NCBI GenBank assembly: GCA_946480575.1
Contig: CAMLKF010000017.1
Coordinates: 1-29,262, forward strand
Reading direction: 5' to 3'
From: an uncultured Nitrososphaera sp.
GTDB lineage: Archaea; Thermoproteota; Nitrososphaeria; Nitrososphaerales; Nitrososphaeraceae
DNA length: 29,262 nucleotides
Part shown: piece after piece, positions 14,495 through 22,011 of the stretch
Position numbering within the stretch: the first letter of the stretch is position 1
How the letters are laid out: the number at the start of each line of letters is the position of its first letter
Made by a program: the position numbers and the translations under genes
Notes under the pieces: model-generated
Told to the model about the DNA's origin: nothing
What the model saw: the letters and a program-made list of their open reading frames with translations, nothing else
Database searches by the model: none

Positions 14495-14752
14495 TGACGT
14501 CAGTATCCACATACGTAACTTCTGTATGTGTGTGCTAGTAGCCAATCCTGATTTCTATCCACGGTCATGGGCAGCAAATGCAGGTATTACATAAACGATG
14601 CACTTTTATTGTAATGATTATATTGTTTTGCAAAAATAACAAATTCTTTCTAAACTATAGTACCTATTTCCAAAAGTTATTTATTCTAGGCTCGCCATGA
14701 AGATGATGTGTACGCCAAGCTTTGTAACATTGAAATTTTATCAAGCTACATC

Positions 14753-14760
14753 AAGGAGGT
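14753..14760 (+). promoter_or_regulatory. Strong Shine-Dalgarno site deciding the start at 14765
   Basis: AAGGAGGT ends 4 bases before ATG 14765. Such a strong site is rare among the leaderless-type genes of this window, and it selects this ATG over the in-frame GTG at 14708. Confidence 0.7.
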
Positions 14761-14764
14761 CTCG

Positions 14765-15184
14765 ATGGGCGACATGCTCACTGTTCAGGCGCTCATTACA
14801 AACCCGCTCGACTGGCAGCACTTTTACGAAAAGATCTCTGTCATCAGGCAGGGCGACAGGACCGACTTTACAGTAGTCACCCGGGAGGGCGACAGGCTGG
14901 TCGGCAGCGGCGACATCGTCGAGCTCGAAAAGTGGAGCAACCGCGGCCAGTATGGCTTCAAGGTAAAAGTGATGGTCAAAAAGCAAAAGTCGCTCACCGA
15001 CCGCCGGATAAGGGGCCCGGGCAAGACTGCCAAGGCGCCAGCCAAAAAGAAGCCTGAAGAGCTCGCCAAGGTTCCGCAGGTCGTGCCTGCGGCAGCCACT
15101 ACTACTGCTGCAATAACCCTGCAGGACATGGCCAATTTCAGGGAGATGCTGAAGAGCTCACTCACGATGGACATATCCAAGTAG
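14765..15184 (+). CDS. Hypothetical protein with basic linker
   Basis: 139 aa from ATG 14765, chosen because of the Shine-Dalgarno site. The first 75 residues form a compact alpha/beta-like region (DWQHFYEKISVIRQGDRTDF, VVTREGDRLVGSGDIVELEK, GFKVKVMVKK). A Lys/Pro/Ala-rich linker and a C-terminal helix (LQDMANFREMLKSSLTMDIS) follow. I do not recognise a family. Third-position GC is high, like the neighbouring core genes. A TATA-like AAGTTATTTATTC at 14683-14695 would give a leader of about 50 bases. Confidence 0.75.
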   Translation: MGDMLTVQALITNPLDWQHFYEKISVIRQGDRTDFTVVTREGDRLVGSGDIVELEKWSNRGQYGFKVKVMVKKQKSLTDRRIRGPGKTAKAPAKKKPEELAKVPQVVPAAATTTAAITLQDMANFREMLKSSLTMDISK

Positions 15185-15304
15185 CTGCTAAGAACTCAGC
15201 TCCGCTGCTTACAGCTTGCAGCCCTGTATGAACACTCAAAATGCAAGCCAAGCAGAATTAATCAGCTATCCCCGCGTTAACACCCGCGGTGATCTGCTGA
15301 AAAA

Positions 15305-15436
15305 ATGGTCGACATAGTAAGTTCGGTACTGCTCGTGGCGCTCGGGTTCGCTCCGACCCTTGGCGCTCTGGAAATGGCGTGGAGGATGGGCAGGGCAATA
15401 GCAAGGCGCGGCGAAGCCCCGCGCATAGTGGCATAG
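15305..15436 (+). CDS. 43-aa single-helix membrane peptide
   Basis: ATG 15305 to TAG 15436. It reads MVDIVSSVLLVALGFAPTLG followed by ALEMAWRMGRAIARRGEAPR. One hydrophobic helix (about 4-24) is followed by an amphipathic basic tail, a plausible small membrane protein. High third-position GC resembles the neighbouring real genes. It is followed by a T-rich run at about 15454-15459 that could end the transcript. It lies just upstream of the pgp promoter. Function unknown. Confidence 0.55.
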   Translation: MVDIVSSVLLVALGFAPTLGALEMAWRMGRAIARRGEAPRIVA

Positions 15437-15467
15437 CCGCCACTGCCCCTCTCTTTTTTGGGCTACA

Positions 15468-15475
15468 CTTATAAC
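15468..15475 (+). promoter_or_regulatory. TATA box of the pgp-argS operon
   Basis: CTTATAAC is centred 27 bases upstream of TTG 15499. This predicts a leaderless transcript and supports the TTG start. Confidence 0.6.
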
Positions 15476-15498
15476 GTTCAAGCTGTGCTTTTTTCTCA

Positions 15499-16200
15499 TT
15501 GCCAATCAAGGTCTTCGCGGTAGACATAGACGGCACCCTTACCGAGAATGGTGGAGGCGTCATACACCTGGCCGCGCTTGCAAAATTGCGCCACCTTGAA
15601 AAGCTGGGCTACAACGTCGTCTATGTCACCGGCAGGTCTTCAGTCGAGGCGTACGTGCTTGCAGTGTTTGGTGGCACTACCAGAATCGCCGTGGGCGAAA
15701 ACGGCGGCGCGATAACAATCGCTCCGCAGGAGCACAAGTTATTGGCAAGCAAGGACAAGTGCCTGCAGGGCTATGAAACATTGAAAAAGAGCCTTGACGG
15801 CGTGCAGCAAAAGCCCCTCTTTCCCAGAATGACTGAGGTGGTGTTGCTTCGCACATTTGACCTGAAGGAGGGCCAAAAAATTTTGGACGAGCACGACCTG
15901 CCGCTTTACCTGTCAGACAGCAAGTACGCCTTTCACATCAACGAAAAAGGAATCGATAAGGCACATGGGCTGAAAGAGGCATTGAAGTTGCTAAAGGTTG
16001 GCCCTGAAGAAACGGTAGCGATAGGCGACAGCGAGACCGACGTCCCGATGTACGACATTTGCAGTTGCAGCATCGCCCTTGGGCATGCCGAGGACGGCGT
16101 CAAAGCTAGGGCGACGCACGTGGTGAGCGGGCGGGAAGGCGCCGGCCTTACAGAAGCTATCGACCTGGTTGCGTTCAACTACTTGGGGGTGAAGGCATGA
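15499..16200 (+). CDS. pgp: Phosphoglycolate phosphatase, archaeal HAD type
   Basis: 233 aa from TTG 15499. A HAD-superfamily type IIB (Cof-like) phosphatase of the archaeal PGP branch. Motif I is DIDGTLT (nucleophile D9, acid D11), motif II is TGRS at 44-47, a conserved lysine follows in KGIDKAHGLKEAL, and motif IV is GDSETDVPM. It would hydrolyse 2-phosphoglycolate, produced by side reactions or DNA repair, or a related small phosphate ester. Its last 4 bases overlap the ATG of argS, so the two are translationally coupled. Confidence 0.9.
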   Translation: MPIKVFAVDIDGTLTENGGGVIHLAALAKLRHLEKLGYNVVYVTGRSSVEAYVLAVFGGTTRIAVGENGGAITIAPQEHKLLASKDKCLQGYETLKKSLDGVQQKPLFPRMTEVVLLRTFDLKEGQKILDEHDLPLYLSDSKYAFHINEKGIDKAHGLKEALKLLKVGPEETVAIGDSETDVPMYDICSCSIALGHAEDGVKARATHVVSGREGAGLTEAIDLVAFNYLGVKA

Positions 16201-18122
16201 CGTTCCGGCTTTTGAAGGAGCAGGCGCGGAGGGCCGTCGAGTCGGCAGTCGCAGCAGCAGACTACCCTTCAGTAGAGTTTGACGTGTCAGAGCCGCCGCG
16301 AAAAGAGTTTGGCGACCTCACGTGCAATGTGACATTCAGGCTGAGCAGGCACACAAAAAAGCCGCCGGCCAAGATTGCGGCCGAGCTGGTTGAAATGATA
16401 AAGCCGAGCATCCAAGATACGTTCGTCCTATCAGTCGAGCCGCACCCTGCGGGTCACATCAACTTCAAGGCAGACTATGCCAAGATCTCAACAGCCACGC
16501 TGGCGCAGGTCCTAAAAAATTCTGACACATATGGATACTATGACTCGGGAAAGGGGCAGCGAGTCGTCATTGAGCACACAAGCGTCAACCCGAACAAGGC
16601 GCTGCACGTGGGCCACATGCGCAACGTGATAATTGGAGACGCGCTGTACCGCATAATGAGCGCCACGAACCACAGGACGACGGTGCTCAATTACATCGAC
16701 GACTCGGGCCTGCAGGTCGCCGATATAGTGGTAGGCTTCAAGTTCGCCGGCTTTCCTGTCGAGCCGCCAGACAGGAACCAAAAATTCGACCACTACTGCG
16801 GCGACGACGTGTATGTCAAGATAAATGAGATGTACGAAAAGGATCCGCAGCTTGCGGAAAAGCGCAAGCTAGTGCTGAAGGAAATAGAGGAAGGCAAATC
16901 CGAGATCGCCCACTTTGCCTCTGAAATCACGCTTCGGGTTCTGAAAGAGCAGCTAAAGAGCTGCTGGCGCATGAAGGCGCGCTACGACCTCTTGAATTTC
17001 GAGTCGCACATTGTCGTTTCAAAATTGTGGGGTAGGGCGTTTGAACTGCTAAAGAAGAATGGCATTGCCCGGTTCGAGACGGAAGGCAAGAACAAGGGCT
17101 GCTGGGTGATTAAGGCCAAGGACGAGGAAGACAAGGTTATAGTGAGGAGCGACGGCACGACCACCTACATCGCAAAGGATATCCCCTATGCCGCCTGGAA
17201 GCTCGGACTCGTCGACGACCCGTTCTCGTACCGCAAATTCATGGACCAGTGGGACGGCTCGACCCTCTACGCAACAGCGCTTGATGGCAGCAGCAGCAAC
17301 AGCAACAGCGGCAGCAAGATAGACAAAAAATTTAACGGGGGCGAGCGGGTGATAACGATAATCGATTCGAGGCAGGCGCGCCTGCAGAGGATAATATCGC
17401 AGGTGCTCTCGCAGATAGGCGCGGGCGGCCGAAGGTACTACCACCTCGGATACGAGTCCGTCACGCTCAGCTCCGAGACTGCCAAGACGTTTGGGATCGA
17501 CATCGGCGACCGGCAGTTCGTGCACATGTCTGGCAGAAAGGGCATCTACGTCAATGCCGACTATGTCCTCGACACGCTGCACGCTAAGGCGTACGAGGAG
17601 GTCAAGACAAGAAACCCCGACTTTACAGAGCAGCAGCTGAACAGCATTGCGGAAGAGATTGCGATCTCTGCCATACGATACAACATAATCAAGCAGGACT
17701 TGGACAAGATAATCACGTTTGATGTCAAGGAGTCGCTGAGTCTCGAAGGAGACACAGGACCGTACCTACAGTACGCCTACGCAAGGTCGCAGAGCATTTT
17801 GGAGAAATCGGGCCAGAGCGTAAATAACGACGCCGCACGGTTCGACCTCCTGACGCACGAGTCCGAGATCGCAGTCATAAAAGAGATAGCCAAGCTCGAC
17901 CTTGTGGTAGAAGACGCAGCCAGGTCGCTGTCGCCCAAGTCGCTTGCCCGCTACGCCTACTCGCTTGCGACGATGTTCAACCTCTTTTACGAAAAGGTGC
18001 CGGTCCTGAAGGAAGAGAACGCCGATGTCAGGATGGCGCGCCTTGCGCTTGTCATGGCTTTTGGCGTAACTCTGAAAAACGCCCTTGTGATGCTGGGCAT
18101 AACCGCGCTTAAGCGGATGTAA
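16197..18122 (+). CDS. argS: Arginyl-tRNA synthetase
   Basis: 641 aa, complete class I ArgRS. The N-terminal additional domain (about 1-110) with FGDLTCNVTFRLSR is followed by the HIGH motif as HVGH at 137-140 within SVNPNKALHVGHMRN. The KMSKS loop is MSGRKG at 444-449 (FVHMSGRKGIYVNADYV). The C-terminal DALR anticodon-binding domain is at about 520-641 with GPYLQYAYARSQSIL. It charges tRNA-Arg in the cytoplasm. Oddity: residues about 362-380 are a Ser/Asn/Gly-rich low-complexity insertion encoded by AGC/AAC repeats. It is coupled to pgp upstream. A matching tRNA-Arg gene lies 2 kb away. Confidence 0.97.
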   Translation: MTFRLLKEQARRAVESAVAAADYPSVEFDVSEPPRKEFGDLTCNVTFRLSRHTKKPPAKIAAELVEMIKPSIQDTFVLSVEPHPAGHINFKADYAKISTATLAQVLKNSDTYGYYDSGKGQRVVIEHTSVNPNKALHVGHMRNVIIGDALYRIMSATNHRTTVLNYIDDSGLQVADIVVGFKFAGFPVEPPDRNQKFDHYCGDDVYVKINEMYEKDPQLAEKRKLVLKEIEEGKSEIAHFASEITLRVLKEQLKSCWRMKARYDLLNFESHIVVSKLWGRAFELLKKNGIARFETEGKNKGCWVIKAKDEEDKVIVRSDGTTTYIAKDIPYAAWKLGLVDDPFSYRKFMDQWDGSTLYATALDGSSSNSNSGSKIDKKFNGGERVITIIDSRQARLQRIISQVLSQIGAGGRRYYHLGYESVTLSSETAKTFGIDIGDRQFVHMSGRKGIYVNADYVLDTLHAKAYEEVKTRNPDFTEQQLNSIAEEIAISAIRYNIIKQDLDKIITFDVKESLSLEGDTGPYLQYAYARSQSILEKSGQSVNNDAARFDLLTHESEIAVIKEIAKLDLVVEDAARSLSPKSLARYAYSLATMFNLFYEKVPVLKEENADVRMARLALVMAFGVTLKNALVMLGITALKRM

Positions 18123-18286
18123 CAAACACAGATGCTAGTGCCGGTGAACGGTGGTTTCCCTGACCGCCTTGCTGTTCTCTCGCCGTAGTACTGTGGCTTT
18201 GTGCAGAGGCTCTTGTTGTAGCAAGGACAATGAAAATCGATCAAGCCGACGAATATCGCCCTATCGCATGACATACACACCTTCAT
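17987..18286 (-). CDS. Possible small Cys-rich protein convergent with argS
   Basis: From ATG 18286 the frame reads MKVCMSCDRAIFVGLIDFHC and then PCYNKSLCTKPQYYGERTAR: CxxC, HCPC and C, a zinc-like pattern. GTATATAG at 18318-18325 gives a good minus-strand TATA. However, the last 45 codons are antisense to argS and look like shadow, so the real end may be different or the gene may be broken. Only the N-terminal 50 residues look protein-like. Confidence 0.35.
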   Translation of the reverse strand: MKVCMSCDRAIFVGLIDFHCPCYNKSLCTKPQYYGERTARRSGKPPFTGTSICVCYIRLSAVMPSITRAFFRVTPKAMTSARRAILTSAFSSFRTGTFS

Positions 18287-18486
18287 GCCCTTCGAATAGT
18301 CTATCTTTCTCAAAGGAGTATATAGTTTGGATGCTTTTTCTGCAGATGCTCCTGCACGACATGCCAGTTGCGGTAAAGCAAGGGTCAGTGGTTAATTATG
18401 TAATGTACGTAAGAATTATAGCAGACATCCTGTTTTTAGATTGATTTTTATGCCCTGCATTATTTTGCTATCGCTGTATACACACA

Positions 18487-19320
18487 TTGAAGATACGGGA
18501 AGGGTCGTATGTCTTGCTTTTCCACACGCCGCGCAAAAAGTGGCTTGCAAAGGTAACCCTTGAGAAAAAGCTCCACACTCACCTAGGCATCATCGACATT
18601 TCCTCAGTCATTGGCATGGAATACGGCTCGGCCGTCAGGACTACTGAAGGCAAGCTCATTTTTCTGATAGAGCCCACTATTCACGACTTTATCATGAAGT
18701 CGGAGCGCAGGACGCAGATCGTCTACCCAAAAGACCTCGGGTATATCGCCGCTCGTACCGGCCTCAAGAATGGCTCAAAGGTGCTGGAAATTGGCACCGG
18801 CAGCGGCGCGCTTGCCACCTTTATGGCGAGCATAGTCAAGCCTGACGGCCATGTCTACAGCTACGATGTCAACCCCGAGTTCATGGAGATAGCAAGGCGC
18901 AACCTGGAAAAGGCAGACATGTCAAGCTTTGTTACAATGAACCAGCACGACCCGCACCAGGGAGTCGACGTAAGGGATGCCGACGTCGCAATCGTCGACC
19001 TTGGCGACCCGTGGACAGTGCTTGATCAAGTGCATGACGCGCTCAAGGGCAGCGGCGCGTTTGTCGCCATCTGCCCAACCATGAACCAGATCGAAAAGAC
19101 CGCTGCTGAGTTAAAGAAAAGTGGCTATGCGGACATCGACTGCGTCGAGCTAATGATCCGCAACATGGAGGCGCGGGAGGGCATGACCAGGCCCTCGATG
19201 AGGATGATAGGCCACACGACGTATCTGGTGTTTGCAAGAAAAGTGCAAAAGCAGCAACAGCAAGCCGAGGTAGCCGAGGAAGAAGGAGATGCGGAAGAAG
19301 GCGAAGAAGCCGCAGAATAA
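18487..19320 (+). CDS. trmI: tRNA (adenine-N1)-methyltransferase TrmI (TRM61 family)
   Basis: 277 aa from TTG 18487. The N-terminal beta domain (about 1-75, REGSYVLLFHTPRKKWLAKV) is typical of archaeal TrmI, followed by VYPKDLGYIAARTGLKNGSKV. The SAM-binding motif is EIGTGSG at 101-107, with an acidic residue at D127 (YSYDVNP) and the catalytic-loop motif DLGDPW at 171-176. The family C-terminal signature is TRPSMRMIGHTTYLVFARK. It methylates A57/A58 in the T loop of tRNAs with SAM. A 25-residue acidic, Glu-rich tail is extra to the fold. Confidence 0.93.
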   Translation: MKIREGSYVLLFHTPRKKWLAKVTLEKKLHTHLGIIDISSVIGMEYGSAVRTTEGKLIFLIEPTIHDFIMKSERRTQIVYPKDLGYIAARTGLKNGSKVLEIGTGSGALATFMASIVKPDGHVYSYDVNPEFMEIARRNLEKADMSSFVTMNQHDPHQGVDVRDADVAIVDLGDPWTVLDQVHDALKGSGAFVAICPTMNQIEKTAAELKKSGYADIDCVELMIRNMEAREGMTRPSMRMIGHTTYLVFARKVQKQQQQAEVAEEEGDAEEGEEAAE

Positions 19321-19344
19321 AGAAAGAAGGCACGCACACACTTT

Positions 19345-19412
19345 CTAATCCTAGAAACGAAACACCGTTTAAATTTTCCCGGGTGTCGCTTACAGCTGGC
19401 GACTGCAACGAC
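19345..19412 (-). pseudogene. 3' remnant related to the pseudogene at 22012
   Basis: About 68 bases that align with 22012-22079. The shared core is CGAAACA-GTTTAAATTTT-C-CG, plus GACTGCAACGAC against AACGACTGCAA. On the minus strand it reads TRENLNGVSFLGLES against WRENLNNVSLLGSES in the other copy, with synonymous as well as non-synonymous changes. So it looks like a decayed coding end. Confidence 0.45.
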
Positions 19413-19531
19413 ACTTCTTGGGGCCAAGCAGAGCGCGGCACAATCTCTTCTAGCAAGGTTGCTAACGCGCCTGCCTGACCTCAAAGGTGTTACATTAATA
19501 CAAAGCGTCAGCCGCACTGCCTTGTTGTAGC

Positions 19532-19914
19532 GTGGACAAGCAACCAGAGTGCGACTTTTTCAGAAAATACAGGAACGCAATCTTGTTCAACAGGAACCTT
19601 ATCAGTGCCAGCGCAGGCGGCTTTATCGCCAGCGCGTTCATTTCGCAGCTGTATTATTCGTAGTACCCCAGCGGCGACTTTGCCACCTCGGTAGTGGCGC
19701 TTGCCACAGAGTAATGCAGTCTACGTCCCGCTCTTTGCACTGCTGTTCTATGTCGACAACAGGCACACAAGTATTTCGATCCGGCGACCGGCAAAAGGGA
19801 TGATTGACCGTATATGGAAGAAAAAAGGAAAAGGATACTATTCACTTGACCGCATCTGCAATTCTATCTATTATTATCATCCAGTTTGGTTTTGCCCTTG
19901 CATTCCATCTCTAA
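19532..19914 (+). pseudogene. Decayed multi-TM membrane protein gene
   Basis: From GTG 19532 the frame reads CDFFRKYRNAILFNRNLISA and SAGGFIASAFISQLYYS, then an in-frame TAG. It continues in frame as YPSGDFATSVVALATE to a TAA, after which another frame gives AVYVPLFALLFYVDNRH and KYFDPATGKRD. A last frame reads LTASAILSIIIIQFGFALAF to TAA 19914. Together this is a membrane protein of at least three helices, broken by two nonsense codons and two or more frameshifts. Its 3' end overlaps the PepSY-like gene on the other strand. Confidence 0.65.
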
Positions 19915-20449
19915 ACCCGTGATGACCCTTCCAAGGCCCTGACATCATCATTCCCATTTCAATTTGCGCGCTGTCAAGCACGCTGCCGTTTCCAGCGTCC
20001 ACTGTGACCTTGTGCAAGTTGTTTGCGGAATCGATCCCAAGCGCGGTGTAGACCAGGTACCCGTTGCTCGGCGTCAATAAGACAGAGAATACTCTGCTGT
20101 CGGCTCCAATTGACTGCTCGGCCGCAGAGGCCGCATCGGCGACTGACACGTTTACGTTGGACTTGACTGCTTCAATGACATCTGCCTGTACAGAGTTGAG
20201 TGGAATAGATCCCGTCCAGTTTGCTTCTGCTCCCTGCCCAAGCCATGGCGGCATGCCGCCGTAGCCGAACGGCCCTGCACCAAAAGCTCCCGGAGGTCCG
20301 CCGTGCATTCCAAACCTTGGTCCGCCAAAAGCGCTGGCATACACCGGAGCCAGAGCAGCAGCCGCCAGCACGGCAGATATCGCGCCGGCTGCCACGATGG
20401 CTATGATCACTGCTGTCTTTTTGCTGACAAATCCTGTTGTTGTTGTCAT
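19877..20449 (-). CDS. Secreted or anchored PepSY-like protein
   Basis: 190 aa from ATG 20449. The frame is open to ATG 20482, but that part contains the TATA box (TTAAAATAAT), so the downstream ATG is preferred. The N-terminal signal/anchor is at about 10-37 (AVIIAIVAAGAISAVLAAAA). A Gly/Pro/Phe-rich spacer follows, then a PepSY-like domain (about 85-165): helix VQADVIEAVKSNVNVSVADA and strands YLVYTALGID, NLHKVTVDAGNGSVLDSAQI. PepSY domains inhibit proteases or sit in envelope regulation. GTAACTTAGTTAC lies 50-62 bases upstream of the start. The promoter closely resembles that of the next gene. Confidence 0.8.
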   Translation of the reverse strand: MTTTTGFVSKKTAVIIAIVAAGAISAVLAAAALAPVYASAFGGPRFGMHGGPPGAFGAGPFGYGGMPPWLGQGAEANWTGSIPLNSVQADVIEAVKSNVNVSVADAASAAEQSIGADSRVFSVLLTPSNGYLVYTALGIDSANNLHKVTVDAGNGSVLDSAQIEMGMMMSGPWKGHHGFRDGMQGQNQTG

Positions 20450-20498
20450 GGCACACACTTCGGCACAAATTATTTTAACCATTGTTTACCCATGACAC

Positions 20499-20511
20499 GT
20501 AACTTAGTTAC
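20499..20511. promoter_or_regulatory. Operator-like palindrome GTAAC-N3-GTTAC (site 1)
   Basis: GTAACTTAGTTAC lies 50 bases upstream of ATG 20449, just behind the BRE/TATA region. The same 5-3-5 palindrome occurs at 21050 and 21519. Confidence 0.65.
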
Positions 20512-20580
20512 CCGACATCTGATCATATCGCCGATCAGTGCTCATTGAGAAATAGAATAAAAAATAAAAAGGAAATGGGT

Positions 20581-21000
20581 TTAGCTGGCGGTTATCACTG
20601 CTGTCTTTACTGTTCTTATCCCCTTTGCAAGACCAAGCCCGAGTATCCACAGCCCAAAGATGACTCCTAGGATAGGACCTGGAACCATGATGACTGCAAA
20701 GTATTCTGTAGCTATCACGGATGCAACCATGAAGATGATGCCACTTGCAGCTAGCAGTCCTGCTACAAGAAATGACTTATGCTTCCACGACACAACAAAC
20801 GCTGCCGTTGCCAGAGCAACAGCGATTATCGGAACCACCGGTCCAAACCATGCCGCCAGTACTGGTGCAAGCCCTGCCCGCACCACCAGCGACGCAAACT
20901 CTGGTACCACCAACAACAGCACTCCCTGCAAAAAAGGCAGAACCACTACAAGCGCTGCCGCGGTCAGCCCCACTGCCAATACGTGTTTTGAATTTGTCAT
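20581..21000 (-). CDS. Multi-TM membrane protein, hypothetical
   Basis: 139 aa from ATG 21000. The ATG at 21033 is rejected because CTAAAATACAT between the two is the TATA box, so the mRNA is nearly leaderless. Hydrophobic segments lie at about 8-33, 42-70, 76-96 and 100-122, with a charged tail (LAKGIRTVKTAV). No motif identifies a function. Its upstream region mirrors that of the PepSY-like gene: palindrome 50-62 bases upstream, then GGGTGAGCAATGTCTAAAATA here against GGGTAAACAATGGTTAAAAT there. The two genes are therefore probably co-regulated. Confidence 0.75.
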   Translation of the reverse strand: MTNSKHVLAVGLTAAALVVVLPFLQGVLLLVVPEFASLVVRAGLAPVLAAWFGPVVPIIAVALATAAFVVSWKHKSFLVAGLLAASGIIFMVASVIATEYFAVIMVPGPILGVIFGLWILGLGLAKGIRTVKTAVITAS

Positions 21001-21049
21001 GGCGCAAAGTTCAACTCGATGTATTTTAGACATTGCTCACCCTTGATAG

Positions 21050-21062
21050 GTAACAAAGTTAC
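21050..21062. promoter_or_regulatory. Operator-like palindrome GTAAC-N3-GTTAC (site 2)
   Basis: GTAACAAAGTTAC lies 50 bases upstream of ATG 21000, in the divergent region shared with the winged-helix gene that starts at 21210. It is identical to the site at 21519. Confidence 0.7.
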
Positions 21063-21209
21063 GATACCCTTAATCTACTTCTGGCAAAAAATCATTTTAG
21101 GAAGTGAGAGCCATAATGCTAGTGGTAGGCATGCCGCATCATGATGATTATTATTGCTCATTATGTTTCATTAATCCTGTACCGGTAAAGCCTGAGAAAT
21201 CTGGTTAAA

Positions 21210-21509
21210 TTGGTTCACGAATACCGCGATAGAATTTACATTAGAAAAGATGTGATACTGAAGCTGTCTGAATACGGAGAGCTTAACCAGAGCAAGCTGA
21301 TGAGCTATTGCGGGCTGAACAATGTGAAACACAAGGAAATAATTGACGACATGGTGGAAAAGGAACTAATTATAAGGTTTGAGGAGCCGTGGGGCAACAA
21401 GACGATAATCAAATACAAGGTTTCAGAGAAGGGAAGGGCCATCTTTCAGGAGATACTAGAGCCGTACGAAGTATTGTTCCCAAGGAGCGAGGGAGACGAA
21501 AAGTCATAA
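21210..21509 (+). CDS. Winged-helix DNA-binding protein
   Basis: 99 aa from TTG 21210. A thaumarchaeal-type winged-helix domain: DVILKLSEYGELNQSKLMSY, CGLNNVKHKEIIDDMVEKEL (recognition helix region) and the wing IIRFEEPWGNKTIIKYKVSE, then KGRAIFQEILEP. It resembles PadR/MarR-like single-domain regulators without an effector domain. It is divergent from the membrane protein at 21000 and precedes the one at 21569, both of which carry the GTAAC-N3-GTTAC palindrome, so it is the obvious candidate to bind that site. Start uncertain; no ATG precedes the fold. Confidence 0.82.
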   Translation: MVHEYRDRIYIRKDVILKLSEYGELNQSKLMSYCGLNNVKHKEIIDDMVEKELIIRFEEPWGNKTIIKYKVSEKGRAIFQEILEPYEVLFPRSEGDEKS

Positions 21510-21518
21510 TGGCTATAG

Positions 21519-21531
21519 GTAACAAAGTTAC
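21519..21531. promoter_or_regulatory. Operator-like palindrome GTAAC-N3-GTTAC (site 3)
   Basis: GTAACAAAGTTAC is followed directly by the TATA-like TATATTTTTTATAA at 21532-21545, 38 bases before GTG 21569. Binding here would touch TBP/TFB access. Confidence 0.7.
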
Positions 21532-21568
21532 TATATTTTTTATAACGAACAGGAGGGAAATCTAGCCA

Positions 21569-21994
21569 GTGGCAGATTCGAGCAAGAAAGAAGACAGGTC
21601 TACAGAGAACATCTTTCAGATAATGGACGAGATCATATACCAGATAAACAAGACCAAGAAAATGCTTATCATAATGATAGTTACCACCATGATCATCGTG
21701 CCGGTAGCGTTTGCTGTCACATTTGCATTCTTTGGGCCGCATGAAAGGGGGCCGCCGTTTCAGCGTGGTGAAGGGCCAGGCAACAACTTTGGCCCCGGCG
21801 GTTTTAACCCAGTAGTTCTCATTCCAATTGCAGTCTTTCTTGTATGGATGGGGCTGGGGATAAGGCAGTGGCTGATATTTTCAAAGTGGACTCGGAAATA
21901 CGAGCTCTATAAGGAGCTGCAGAAAAAGATCGACGAGAAGCTGGATTACGACAGCAACAAAGATGAAGGCAAGGAAGAGCAGAAGAAGCAATAG
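21569..21994 (+). CDS. Two-TM membrane protein with Gly/Pro-rich loop
   Basis: 141 aa from GTG 21569; AGGAGGG at 21551-21557 supports the start. A cytoplasmic N-terminal helix (NIFQIMDEIIYQINKTKK) precedes TM1 (about 32-53, MLIIMIVTTMIIVPVAFAV). A Gly/Pro/Phe-rich loop and TM2 (about 82-102) follow, then a charged coiled-coil tail (YELYKELQKKIDEKLDYDSN). The layout suggests a membrane sensor or scaffold. It is downstream of the winged-helix gene but has its own promoter with palindrome site 3. No family recognised. Confidence 0.75.
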   Translation: MADSSKKEDRSTENIFQIMDEIIYQINKTKKMLIIMIVTTMIIVPVAFAVTFAFFGPHERGPPFQRGEGPGNNFGPGGFNPVVLIPIAVFLVWMGLGIRQWLIFSKWTRKYELYKELQKKIDEKLDYDSNKDEGKEEQKKQ

Positions 21995-22011
21995 CATAGT
22001 TGCTGCCTGCT

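Noticed and set aside
15258..15563. 101-aa minus-strand ORF upstream of pgp
   Set aside because: Overlaps the pgp promoter and start and the small membrane peptide; composition is random-like.
17049..17582. 177-aa minus-strand ORF inside argS
   Set aside because: Antisense shadow of a high-GC core gene; argS motifs are unambiguous.
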